DNA of 64,000 bases from the NCBI GenBank assembly GCA_965223165.1, contig CBDCVQ010000011.1, forward strand, positions 124,001-188,000. Direction: 5' to 3'. The notes under the pieces were generated by a model that saw nothing but the letters and a program-made list of their open reading frames with translations, had not been told where the DNA came from and ran no database searches. This document shows positions 45,101-53,747 of the stretch, piece after piece (positions within the stretch are counted from its first letter, which is position 1; each line of letters opens with the position of its first letter). Made by a program: the position numbers and the translations under genes. The stretch comes from JABDMH01 sp965223165 (GTDB lineage: Bacteria; Bacteroidota; Bacteroidia; Chitinophagales; Saprospiraceae).

Positions 45101-48100
45101 TGTCAATCGTTGGTTCCATGGCATCTTCATCCGGGATTCGCAGGGTGCAGTCCCCTCTTGGTTCGAGCGCAAAGGTGCCTACCCCCTCGATCCGTGCTTT
45201 CACCGATTTGACGCCGCTCCAGTCATCAGTCACACACACCTCTGGCAGGTATGCATGGGCGGCACATGCATGATCAGAGGCCGGCTCAAGCAAGAAGAAA
45301 GCGTCCAAGAAGTCGGAGGCGAGAATCCGGAAATAAATGTTGTTAAACGTCTCTGCATCCAAATTCACATCCTCGCCATCCAAGATCCCGTCCAGGAGCT
45401 CGCTCTGATATTTGCATTGGACCAGCGGCGGCACTGTATCCAGATCGATCACCCAAAACTCACAAATCAAATAATTTGGGAAACCCAGCGCTGGTGCTCC
45501 ACCGTGGTGCTGGAAGGCATTATCCGGTGGGAAGGAGCCGCCATTGCAAATGAGTCCTTGCTCCCGGCCATAGCAATTCTGCTTGACCTCCAAGGAATAT
45601 TTCGTGACGGTTTCGCAACTGCCCTCCGCAAAGGGCCGCTTGTCCAGGTGTAGGTTTAAGCCACATTTACCCATGAGTGGATTGACCACGTACGACCGGG
45701 TCGAGTCGTTATAAGTCAGGAAGTAGATCGTATCGCAAAACGATCGATCGTTGTCAAAGTCGATCGTGCCCGTGGGCACACCCGGATCACATCGCTCCGG
45801 CAGCACAAAGAAGGGACCTTTGCCACCTTCACCACAGTAGGTGCTATCCAACTCTGCACAATAGGTATTCTCCCCCGAGAAGCCAGCGATGAGAGGGGGT
45901 AAATTGAACACTGTCAGGGTGTCAAATACGGTGCCCCGATTTCCATCCTTGTCAAAGGCCTCGTATTCCCGCAGGATCACTTTGACCGTATCGTTGGTGA
46001 TATAGTTTTGTCCGGCAATGTCGCACGGGTAGGAGGTCACCCAGTCTGCGACCAAGCTTCCGGTCACTGTACCTCCACAGGGTATCACGGCTTCTGGTGC
46101 CGCGCCGCCAATATGACCACCTTCCACGAGTGGATCGAAGCAATAGACGTCCTTGCTACTGCCGGAACCAAAGAGGGGTCCACTCGGGCCCGATAATGTC
46201 AGCGCTGACTCGCAGGACGCCCCTGCCAAGTTTGTCGCCACCGCCCGTAATGCTTGTCTCGTGTATCCACAAGCATCAAATGACACCTGGGATGTCCGGA
46301 TCAAATCATCTGCGTAGTACACCAAGCCACCAAAGGGTGCAAACACCTGGAGCTCGATGGCCTCGGTACAATTGGCACCGCTGACCATTTCGCTAAGGAG
46401 AAAGCTCACCTGACCATCTGGTCCAACGCTGAGGTTGAGATCGCCACAATTGAGATTTGGCGTTGGGTTGGGTTCTACCACAGTGATGTCAAATGATACC
46501 ATCGCCACATTGCCAGACATATCTGTCGCCGACATCGTCACCATCGTCATCGTACCGATGGGACCCAGGTCAGTGCCTGGCAGCGGATTCTGGGTCAACA
46601 TCGGACTAGGATCGCAATTGTCGTTGGCCACAACCACCATGGTGAAATCGGGCATGATGCCGGAGCATTCAAAATCCGCCTGGACCGCGGGGACGGTCGA
46701 CAGATCAAATACCGGCCGAGTCGTGTCGCCGACCGTCAACATGAAGTCGCAAGTGTCCACGTTGCCCGAAGCATCGATGGCGACTAGCTGGATGGTCGTA
46801 TCCCCAAACACGGTCTGCCCAGCCGGAGGTATTTGCGTCAAAACTGGACTCGGATCACAGTTGTCGGTGACAATGGCTAAGCCTCGATAATCCGGCAAGG
46901 TAAACTGACAGTTGGGGTCAAAACTATCCATTTGGTCCCCCGGACAGGTGATCATCGGCCTTGTCGTATCAGCCAGTGTGAGCATGAACATACAACTGTC
47001 CACATTGCCACTAGCATCCGTCGCCCGAATGACGATCATCGTATCACTGTCCACAACCTGTCCGGCCGCGGGGATTTGCACCACCGTTGGAGTCGGATCA
47101 CAATTGTCACTGATGGTCGCCAGCATGGTGTAGTCAAGCAGCGTAAACTGACAGTCGGCATCATAGCTATCCATCTGATCGCTCGGGCAAACCACCTGTG
47201 GTCCAGTGGTGTCTGCCAGGGTGAGCAAAAAGGTGCAACTATCCACATTGCCGCTGACATCGGTGACTCGGATGGTGATCATAGTGTCGCTGTCGACGAT
47301 CTGGCCCGCTGCCGGAATCTGCTCGACTACCGGATTTGCGTCACAGTTATCGCTGATCGTGGCTAGGCCCCGATAATCCAGCAACATGAACTGGCAATTG
47401 GGGTCATAGCTATCCATCTGTGCGATCGGACAAGTGATCATCGGTCGAGTAGTATCCGAAAGCGTAAGCATAAACGTGCAACTGTCCAGGTTGCCGCTCA
47501 CATCTGCGACAATCAGCTTAATGGTCGTATCACTGTCCACCAACTGTCCAGGGGCTGGTATTTGGGTGACGGAGGGAGTCGGATCGCAATTGTCGGCTAC
47601 AGCGGCCAAACCTCGATAATCTAGCAAGGTGAATTGACAATTGGGGTCATAGCTATCCATCTGATCCATCGGACAAGTGATGGTAGGAAGTGTGGTGTCT
47701 GACAGCGTGAGCATAAACGTGCAACTGTCCATGTTGCCACTGATGTCCGTGACTCGCAATCGGATGGTCGTATCCGACGTCACGATCTGGCCGGCAGCTG
47801 GAATCTGCTCGACCACTGCCGTAGCATCACAATTGTCCACCACCGTAGCTAACCCGCGATAGTCCAAGAGTGTGAATTGACAATTGGCATCGTAGCTGTC
47901 CGATTGAGTCATGGGACAGGTGATGGTTGGTCTGCTCGTGTCTGCCAGGGTCAGCATAAAGAGGCAGCTATCCATGTTGCCGCTGGCATCGGTCACTCGA
48001 ATGGTGATCATCGTATCACTATCCACCAGTTGACCGGCGGCAGGAATCTGCACCACCGTCGGGCTGCCATCACAATTGTCGCCCACCGTTGCCAAGCTCC

Positions 48101-51100
48101 GGTAGTCAAGCAGCGTAAACTGACAATTAGCGTCATAGCTGTCCATCTGGGCCGGCGGACACGTCAGTATCGGACGGGTCGTATCTGCCAAGGTCAACAT
48201 GAACATGCAGCTGTCCGCATTGCCACTGGCATCGGTCACTCGAATCTTGATGATGGTATCGCCATCGACCAATTGGCCAGCAGCCGGGATCTGCACCACC
48301 GTTGGAGTCGCATCACAATTGTCGGTGATGGTCGCCAGCGTCGTATAGTCAAGCACGGTAAACTGACAATTGGCATCATAGCTATCCATCTGATCCATCG
48401 GACACATGACCACCGGCCTAGTCGTGTCGGATAAGGTTAGCATGAATGTGCAGCTATCCACATTGCCACTGGCATCGGTCACTCGAATCACAATGGTCGT
48501 ATCGCTATCCACTATCTGGCCAGCGGCTGGGATTTGTACCACCGTCGGCGAGGGGTCACAATTGTCACCCACCGTTGCGCCTCCCCGGTAGTCCAACAAG
48601 GTAAACTGACAATTGACGTCATAGCTATCCATCTGATTCGTCGGACAGGTCACCGTCGGACGGGTCGTATCGGACAGCATCAGCATGAACGTGCAACTGT
48701 CCATATTGCCACTCACGTCTGCGATGATCAACTTGATCGTCGTGTCGCTATCGACCAGTTGGCCAGGTGCCGGTATCTGGGTCACCGTCGGCGTTGGATC
48801 ACAATTGTCTGAAGCAGTGGCCATACCCCGATAGTCGAGCAAGGTGAATTGACAGTTGGCATCGTAGTCGTCCATCTGGGTAGCCGGACAGGTAATGGAT
48901 GGTCGGGTCGTATCTGCCAGCGTGAGCATAAACGTGCAACTATCCATGTTGCCGCTGATGTCTGTGACTCGCAATCGGATGGTCGTATCCGATGTCACTA
49001 TCTGACCGGCAGGTGGAATCTGCTCCACAATCGTAGTGGCATCGCAATTGTCCATCACCGTAGCCAACCCGCGATAGTCCAAGAGTGTGAATTGACAATT
49101 GGCATCGTAGCTGTCTGATTGAGCCATGGGACAGGTGATGGTTGGTCTGCTGGTGTCTGCCAGGGTCAGCATAAACAAGCAACTATCTACATTGCCGCTG
49201 GCATCGGTCACTCGAATCTTAATGGTGGTGTCGCTGTCTACCAACAGTCCTGCTGCTGGGATCTGCTCGACAGTCGGAGACGGATCACAATTGTCACCCA
49301 CGGTGGCCAAGCTTCGGTAGTCGAGCAAGGTAAATTGACAATTAGCGTCATAGCTGTCCATCTGGGCCGACGGACAAGTCAGCATCGGACGGGTCGTATC
49401 TGCCAAGGTCAACATAAACATGCAACTATCCGCATTGCCGCTGGCGTCTGTGACCCTGATCTTGATGATGGTATCGCCATCGACCAATTGACCAGCAGCG
49501 GGGATCTGCACCACTGTTGGAGTTGCATCGCAGTTGTCGCTGATGGTCGCCAATGTCGTGTAGTCCAGCACGGTAAACTGACAGTTGGCATCATAGCTAT
49601 CCATCTGATCCATCGGACAGGTAACCACGGGCTTCGTCGTATCGGATAGGATCAGCATGAAGGTGCAGCTATCTACATTCCCACTGGCATCCGTCACCCG
49701 AATCACAATGGTGGTATCACTATCCACTACTTGGCCAGCGGCTGGGATTTGTACCACCGTCGGCGAGGGGTCACAATTGTCACCCACCGTTGCGCCTCCC
49801 CGGTAGTCCAACAAGGTAAACTGACAATTGACGTCATAGTTATCCATCTGATTCGGCGGACATGTCGCCGTGGGATGGGTTGTGTCGGAGAGCATCAGCA
49901 TAAACGTGCAACTGTCCATATTGCCGCTTACGTCCGCGATGATCAATTTGATCGTCGTGTCGCTGTCCACCAACTGGCCTGGGGCCGGTATCTGGGTCAC
50001 CGTCGGCGTTGGATCACAATTGTCTGACGCAGTGGCCATACCCCGATAGTCGAGCAAGGTGAATTGACAGTTGGCATCGTAGTCGTCCATCTGGGTAGCC
50101 GGACATGTAAGAGATGGTCGAGTCGTATCCGCCAGGGTAAGCATAAACGTGCAACTGTCCGCATTGCCGCTGGCATCCGTGACTCTGATCTTTATCGTCG
50201 TGTCGCTGTCGACCAGTTGACCGGCGGCCGGAATCTGGACGATCGTCGGACTGCCATCACAGTTGTCACTGATCGATGCCAATCCGGTGTAATCCAGCAG
50301 CGTAAACTGGCAGTTGGCATCATAACTATCCGCCTGGTCGCTTGGACAACTCACCGATGGGGCCATATCATCCACCAGGACCAGGGTAAAGCTGCAGCTG
50401 TCGATATTGCCCACAGCATCTTGGGCGTAGATGGTGATCGTGGTGTTCATGCCGACCATAGATCCCGCCATAGGAGACTGACTCAGGGTAGGGTTGGCAT
50501 CACAATTGTCCGAAACAGTCGCCAAGGCTGTGTAGTCTTCCACGCTGAACATGCAATTGGCGTCATAGCTCCGCTGCGCCATGGCAGGACAAGTGATCGT
50601 AGGCGGAAGTGAATCCACCAAGGTCAACGCAAAAGAGCAACTATCCTTATTGCCTGCATCATCGGTGGCAATCAACCATATGGTTGTGTTGGCACTGATG
50701 ACCGTGCCCATCGGCGGATTCTGCGTGACCACCGGATCAGGATCCGAATTATCTGTCACCGTGGCAGAATCTGTATAGTCGGGCACGGCAAACATGCACA
50801 TCCCATCGTAGTAGTCCACCTGATTGCCCGGGCAGGTAATGACGGGGGCCAAGGCATCAATCACCATAAACTGAGAGACCACGGTGTATCCGCTGCCATC
50901 CACCGAAGTGTTTATACGATAGTCACCATCCTGCCAGGCCACGATATAGCGGCTGTTAGAATCGACCGCTATGGCCCCAAACTGCTGGAAGTGGTCCGTG
51001 GTGGTGTTAATGATGAATTGACTGTCCAGCACCATGCCAGCCGTATCCATCGACTTGCCATAGACGCCGGAGAACGAACCATCCAGGTTGTAATCATCCC

Positions 51101-52115
51101 ACACAAAGAGAATCGAGCCCTCCTGCGACACAGCCAGATCGGCATAGTCCTGCACATTGTCGGTCGAATCATTGACCAGAAACTCTCCGCCTTTGAAATT
51201 GCCACTGGCATCAATGAAGCGCGCATAGATGCCATAGTGATCTCCATCTTGGTCATAGCTAGACCAGAGGAAGACGCCAAAGCCATTGGGCATCAGAGAG
51301 ATTCTTGGATTGATCTGATTGTTGGCCGTAGTGACATTCACCTGAAAGTTGGTGCCAGAGATCGTGCCCCCCGAGGTATACTTTTGCGCTAGTATCCCAT
51401 GCTGAGAGCCGTCAAAGGCGCTGTGCTGCCAGGTGACGATGTAATCACCATCCCAGGTGATGGCCACGTGTGGATGTGCATCAATGCCCGTAGTTGTCGT
51501 GTCGACCTTCACATCTGAGGAGAGGGCACCACCAAAGGTGAACGGCCGGCCTTCAATGGAGTACGAATTGGTAGATGTATCTATTTCCTGCCAGTAAATG
51601 ACAAAATTACCCGCCGTATCCATCGCCGCGGTGGGATACTTTTGATGGCCGCTAGCTCCACTGTTGGCTCTAAACTGGCTGCCACTAGTGGTCCCATCGG
51701 CATTATACCTTTGGGCATAGATACCCCATCCATCTCCATCCTGCCCCTCTGACATCCAGGCTACCACAAAACGACCATCCGCATCCATCCCAACGGAGGG
51801 AAAACGCTGATCATCCGCCGTGGTACTGTTCACCAGAAATTCGCTACCGACAGTGGAGCCATTCGCATCGTACCGTTGGCCATAGATGCCATAGCCGGCT
51901 CCATCCTGTCCAAAGCTTTCCCAGACCACAATGCTCTGGCCCGAGATACTTCGGGCAACGGCAGGAAACCACTGATTGTCGGTTGTGGTGGAGTTGACCT
52001 GAAAATTGGTCCCTTCAAAGCCAGTCTGGCTATACGTGCAGGGCAAGGCCAAACCTCCCAGGAGGGCAAGTACCAAAAGGGTGTCGAGAAAAGAATCTCG
52101 CCAAGCTTTGATCAA
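42102..52115 (-). CDS. Giant T9SS-secreted protein with propeller repeats and HYR-like array
   Basis: A 3337-residue protein from a TTG start, the first possible start after an in-frame stop upstream. Residues 1-30 are a signal peptide. Residues about 30-420 carry seven repeats of the type FLVNSTTADDQRFPSV followed by WGIYAQRY, suggesting a seven-bladed propeller. Residues 423-1799 are 17 full 81-residue HYR-like repeats (pattern PTITCPMDQMDSYDANCQF, then DNCD and SDTTI, then SGNMDSCTFMLTL), each with several Cys. A degenerate eighteenth follows. Residues about 1890-3180 are a Cys-rich, acidic region, and the last 100 or so residues are a T9SS type A sorting domain (RPNPFRQETTVEF). It is likely a cell-surface adhesin or matrix protein. 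Confidence 0.9.
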   Translation of the reverse strand: MIKAWRDSFLDTLLVLALLGGLALPCTYSQTGFEGTNFQVNSTTTDNQWFPAVARSISGQSIVVWESFGQDGAGYGIYGQRYDANGSTVGSEFLVNSTTADDQRFPSVGMDADGRFVVAWMSEGQDGDGWGIYAQRYNADGTTSGSQFRANSGASGHQKYPTAAMDTAGNFVIYWQEIDTSTNSYSIEGRPFTFGGALSSDVKVDTTTTGIDAHPHVAITWDGDYIVTWQHSAFDGSQHGILAQKYTSGGTISGTNFQVNVTTANNQINPRISLMPNGFGVFLWSSYDQDGDHYGIYARFIDASGNFKGGEFLVNDSTDNVQDYADLAVSQEGSILFVWDDYNLDGSFSGVYGKSMDTAGMVLDSQFIINTTTDHFQQFGAIAVDSNSRYIVAWQDGDYRINTSVDGSGYTVVSQFMVIDALAPVITCPGNQVDYYDGMCMFAVPDYTDSATVTDNSDPDPVVTQNPPMGTVISANTTIWLIATDDAGNKDSCSFALTLVDSLPPTITCPAMAQRSYDANCMFSVEDYTALATVSDNCDANPTLSQSPMAGSMVGMNTTITIYAQDAVGNIDSCSFTLVLVDDMAPSVSCPSDQADSYDANCQFTLLDYTGLASISDNCDGSPTIVQIPAAGQLVDSDTTIKIRVTDASGNADSCTFMLTLADTTRPSLTCPATQMDDYDANCQFTLLDYRGMATASDNCDPTPTVTQIPAPGQLVDSDTTIKLIIADVSGNMDSCTFMLMLSDTTHPTATCPPNQMDNYDVNCQFTLLDYRGGATVGDNCDPSPTVVQIPAAGQVVDSDTTIVIRVTDASGNVDSCTFMLILSDTTKPVVTCPMDQMDSYDANCQFTVLDYTTLATISDNCDATPTVVQIPAAGQLVDGDTIIKIRVTDASGNADSCMFMLTLADTTRPMLTCPSAQMDSYDANCQFTLLDYRSLATVGDNCDPSPTVEQIPAAGLLVDSDTTIKIRVTDASGNVDSCLFMLTLADTSRPTITCPMAQSDSYDANCQFTLLDYRGLATVMDNCDATTIVEQIPPAGQIVTSDTTIRLRVTDISGNMDSCTFMLTLADTTRPSITCPATQMDDYDANCQFTLLDYRGMATASDNCDPTPTVTQIPAPGQLVDSDTTIKLIIADVSGNMDSCTFMLMLSDTTRPTVTCPTNQMDSYDVNCQFTLLDYRGGATVGDNCDPSPTVVQIPAAGQIVDSDTTIVIRVTDASGNVDSCTFMLTLSDTTRPVVMCPMDQMDSYDANCQFTVLDYTTLATITDNCDATPTVVQIPAAGQLVDGDTIIKIRVTDASGNADSCMFMLTLADTTRPILTCPPAQMDSYDANCQFTLLDYRSLATVGDNCDGSPTVVQIPAAGQLVDSDTMITIRVTDASGNMDSCLFMLTLADTSRPTITCPMTQSDSYDANCQFTLLDYRGLATVVDNCDATAVVEQIPAAGQIVTSDTTIRLRVTDISGNMDSCTFMLTLSDTTLPTITCPMDQMDSYDPNCQFTLLDYRGLAAVADNCDPTPSVTQIPAPGQLVDSDTTIKLIVADVSGNLDSCTFMLTLSDTTRPMITCPIAQMDSYDPNCQFMLLDYRGLATISDNCDANPVVEQIPAAGQIVDSDTMITIRVTDVSGNVDSCTFLLTLADTTGPQVVCPSDQMDSYDADCQFTLLDYTMLATISDNCDPTPTVVQIPAAGQVVDSDTMIVIRATDASGNVDSCMFMLTLADTTRPMITCPGDQMDSFDPNCQFTLPDYRGLAIVTDNCDPSPVLTQIPPAGQTVFGDTTIQLVAIDASGNVDTCDFMLTVGDTTRPVFDLSTVPAVQADFECSGIMPDFTMVVVANDNCDPSPMLTQNPLPGTDLGPIGTMTMVTMSATDMSGNVAMVSFDITVVEPNPTPNLNCGDLNLSVGPDGQVSFLLSEMVSGANCTEAIELQVFAPFGGLVYYADDLIRTSQVSFDACGYTRQALRAVATNLAGASCESALTLSGPSGPLFGSGSSKDVYCFDPLVEGGHIGGAAPEAVIPCGGTVTGSLVADWVTSYPCDIAGQNYITNDTVKVILREYEAFDKDGNRGTVFDTLTVFNLPPLIAGFSGENTYCAELDSTYCGEGGKGPFFVLPERCDPGVPTGTIDFDNDRSFCDTIYFLTYNDSTRSYVVNPLMGKCGLNLHLDKRPFAEGSCETVTKYSLEVKQNCYGREQGLICNGGSFPPDNAFQHHGGAPALGFPNYLICEFWVIDLDTVPPLVQCKYQSELLDGILDGEDVNLDAETFNNIYFRILASDFLDAFFLLEPASDHACAAHAYLPEVCVTDDWSGVKSVKARIEGVGTFALEPRGDCTLRIPDEDAMEPTIDTFPGICYGYPHPIKLPKTDCPIAIVYEVYDSCHLMATDTCYVMVKDQTAPVAVVDKGVTVSLSDKKVWVDAKDLDEGSWDNCGVEQVLARRTDWKEFCVDLCYNVTDAYCGISEGEREDAVDWIWTDGHDTIWCLTLEDDKHCDEIEAHYAKQLDWWRNDSLDCERLLHNAMVYDLIRYATIECKDNRHLEGAAFDKLLAKALGTLVIGVAELPQVVSVPPGDMVEDRGLAEKFAFEETDLLGAIELCDDGFAVSLPLLSGEIDEQQLIQGLLDEVRQIGGGWSESVPFDCSDACGSVPVEVLVMDYWCNWSTSWSQVWVEDKTPVEVVKDVVEEEFITCKVYKENRYAYPDEIHPVSLEYIVDQAKGGAKDANEALDDIFGGYCKAWRDPYGNYVDGEGSEIDGDITFYDSICQCTSYYERVRVFDEHLGYLWIDSLITDCHYYQDTTDFQKGVVIVNCEENVYCEQDVWCEIDHCGQGYIFRKFKIWQGCPDEFYDEHGIADSLRHAVDTIYRHQRIWVGNECELNKYMFDVPHDTEVVTCDISYGPDGNVVGAAGPEGTGYATYKFDDDCRIVGIGHNDKVFKIVGGDAACYKILRTWYFADWCGYGEPLDGQWWRNRELVMDSCVQKIIVRDTTPPTCTIIGPVDDGGAIEVGACYFDLEASVVGLDACGVIKYYWDLKEIKDGTDVAVIDSGYGELSGDTTAGFDISSGNLTHGSYKLVVTLQDDCANEGHCEYYFDVASVKKPAPVCISSLTARLTPWDNDQDGTVDSAHAIVWAAEFNSSSSVACSDTAIEYRVELIDGVDDDTWQEDTSYLEVFCDDFGSHMARLWVISWPSGTVDFCDVVLIVQSDFSGCGTTVSGEPGPVSQVNDMHDVIREPQREGQGVTEITGLSEPGLGGRSFSGSLAPGGYHLKQNRPNPFRQETTVEFILPQATSASLSIFDVTGKLLRTYYGDFAKGQNQVTVRFRDLGTGGILFYRLRADDYTATKKMVLIQ
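46719..50849 (-). repeat. 17-unit HYR-like repeat array (243 bp per unit)
   Basis: Seventeen tandem units of exactly 81 codons, the first starting at 50849 and each next one 243 bp lower; a degenerate unit follows at 46476-46718. Units 4-8 (48906-50120) and 9-13 (47691-48905) form two adjacent 1215-bp blocks that match unit for unit, with stretches of about 100 bp differing by only one or two bases. Units 14-16 resemble units 9-11 more weakly, so the array seems to grow by five-unit duplications. Confidence 0.9.
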
Positions 52116-52511
52116 ATCACTCGGTTATTTACTGAAGCGCCTGCTGCTAGATGGTGTGGGTGCAGTAGGGTTACTGCAAGTGCCTCCAAATTTTTCAAAT
52201 CCCGTGATCGAACAATGTCACTTTCCCTGTCTCAAGAGTGACAATGCCCGGGGTGCCGGACACAACAACATTTGTCTGATATGTATCAGCACCTTCTGAC
52301 TCCTGCATCATATGCCGGTGTCCAAAGTCTTCTTATCTCAAGCTGAAAACAACGGTAAGTAGGCAGCATTTGGTTCTTCGGCATTATGGGTTCGCTCACT
52401 TGTGACAAGGTACTGAAAGGTACCCAGAGATAGGAAGGAATTGGGCGATATTCTCTACTTTTTCCCACCTAAGGCGGTGAGTGCCCGGATTAATGTGCGA
52501 GAACAATCTCT
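52116..52511. other. Divergent intergenic gap between giant gene and membrane protein
   Basis: A gap of 396 bp without a gene; the short open frames on both strands have no protein character. It must carry the promoters of the giant protein gene (minus) and the membrane protein gene (plus). I see no clear TAnnTTTG box. Confidence 0.45.
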
Positions 52512-53543
52512 GTGGACCCTAAGTCAACACCAACGTCAACAGATCGATCCATCGATTGGCTCAACATTTCGTTGATCCTCTTGGCCCTGTATGTTGCTTT
52601 CCACCTACCGTACCAACTGTTTCTACTGGCCTACGCCGTACTGGGCCCACTGCACTACCTCACAGAAATCAACTGGATCCGGTCCAAGGGCTATTTTGTG
52701 TCCCAGCGGGGTTGGGTTTGGTTTGCCCTGGGTTGCTCCATTTTGATCTTTTTACCCAAGGCACTCAAAGAATGGCCGCTGGGCGAATCCACAGGTATCG
52801 CTGATAGCGCACTCATCGGCTTTCTGATCACCTATTCCAACAGCTTCTTATTGGCGACGGTCTTCGTTGCCCTGAGCATCTTCTTCTTCCGCAAGACCTG
52901 GATGGTTGTGCTAGCGGGTTTGGGTGCCTTCCTTGCAGGTATCTCCATCAATCACTGGTCTATCTATCAGCTGAGCATTGGCCTGCTATTGCCCACCTTG
53001 GTGCACGTGTATCTATTCACCTTACTGTTCATGTGGTATGGGGCCTTGAAGTCCCGCAGCATCCCTGGATACTTGAGCGTCCTACTGCTAGCTGCCTGTC
53101 CCGTTTACATTTGGATGGGCGATATGCAAGTGTCCACCTACCTGATGTCAGATGCATTCAAGCAGATTTATGTCGATCAAAATTTTCACGTCACCAACTT
53201 CAAATTGGGAGAAATGCTTGGTCTATCCAGCCAAGACTCGTTCTACTTCTTCGCACAAACGGAATGGAAACTGCAGGTGTTTATCGCGTTTGCCTACACG
53301 TATCATTACTTGAACTGGTTTTCCAAAACGACGGTCATCCGGTGGCACAAGCATCTCTCGCGTTCTCGCACCCTCCTGATCGCCGGCCTTTGGCTACTAT
53401 CGGTCTGCTTGTTTTGGTACGACTACAAGGTGGGATTCTTATCCCTTTTGGGTCTGAGTTTCCTGCATGTGATTCTGGAGTTTCCTATCAATGCCATCTC
53501 CATCCGGGGAATAGGCAGGGCCTTGTTTCTGCGACAGCGTTGA
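52512..53543 (+). CDS. Polytopic membrane protein with intramembrane histidines, unknown function
   Basis: A 343-residue protein with about nine hydrophobic helices, starting at a GTG. Histidines lie within or at the ends of several helices: HLPYQ, GPLHYLTEINW, PTLVHVYLFTLLF, YTYHYLNWF and SFLHVILEFP. This pattern is reminiscent of membrane-bound metal enzymes such as the Brp/Blh carotene oxygenases, but the exact motifs of those families are absent. The adjacent DprE1/DprE2-like pair suggests a role in lipid-linked sugar or lipid chemistry. No confident function. Confidence 0.6.
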   Translation: MDPKSTPTSTDRSIDWLNISLILLALYVAFHLPYQLFLLAYAVLGPLHYLTEINWIRSKGYFVSQRGWVWFALGCSILIFLPKALKEWPLGESTGIADSALIGFLITYSNSFLLATVFVALSIFFFRKTWMVVLAGLGAFLAGISINHWSIYQLSIGLLLPTLVHVYLFTLLFMWYGALKSRSIPGYLSVLLLAACPVYIWMGDMQVSTYLMSDAFKQIYVDQNFHVTNFKLGEMLGLSSQDSFYFFAQTEWKLQVFIAFAYTYHYLNWFSKTTVIRWHKHLSRSRTLLIAGLWLLSVCLFWYDYKVGFLSLLGLSFLHVILEFPINAISIRGIGRALFLRQR

Positions 53544-53747
53544 GACAAATTGGTCACCTCTTACTCGTGATTTCCCGTAATGGTCCACCAAGTACTCCTT
53601 CCTCATTCGTATCACCCCAGGTCGTTGGCCTAGGCCCATACCGGGTAGTGATAGGTGCGCTGCCCAAGGTGCAGCGGACCAAGATGAGATGGCACTAATC
53701 CTGTACCTTGCAGAGCATCTTTATGACCAGCAATAGCAGAATCTCCC

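Noticed and set aside
42345..51392. Series of plus-strand open frames antisense to the giant gene
   Set aside because: They repeat with the 243-bp period of the HYR array and share its composition; they are mirror images of the coding repeats.
53033..53698. 221-codon frame overlapping the membrane protein gene
   Set aside because: It lies in another frame of a clearly coding gene and has no protein features.
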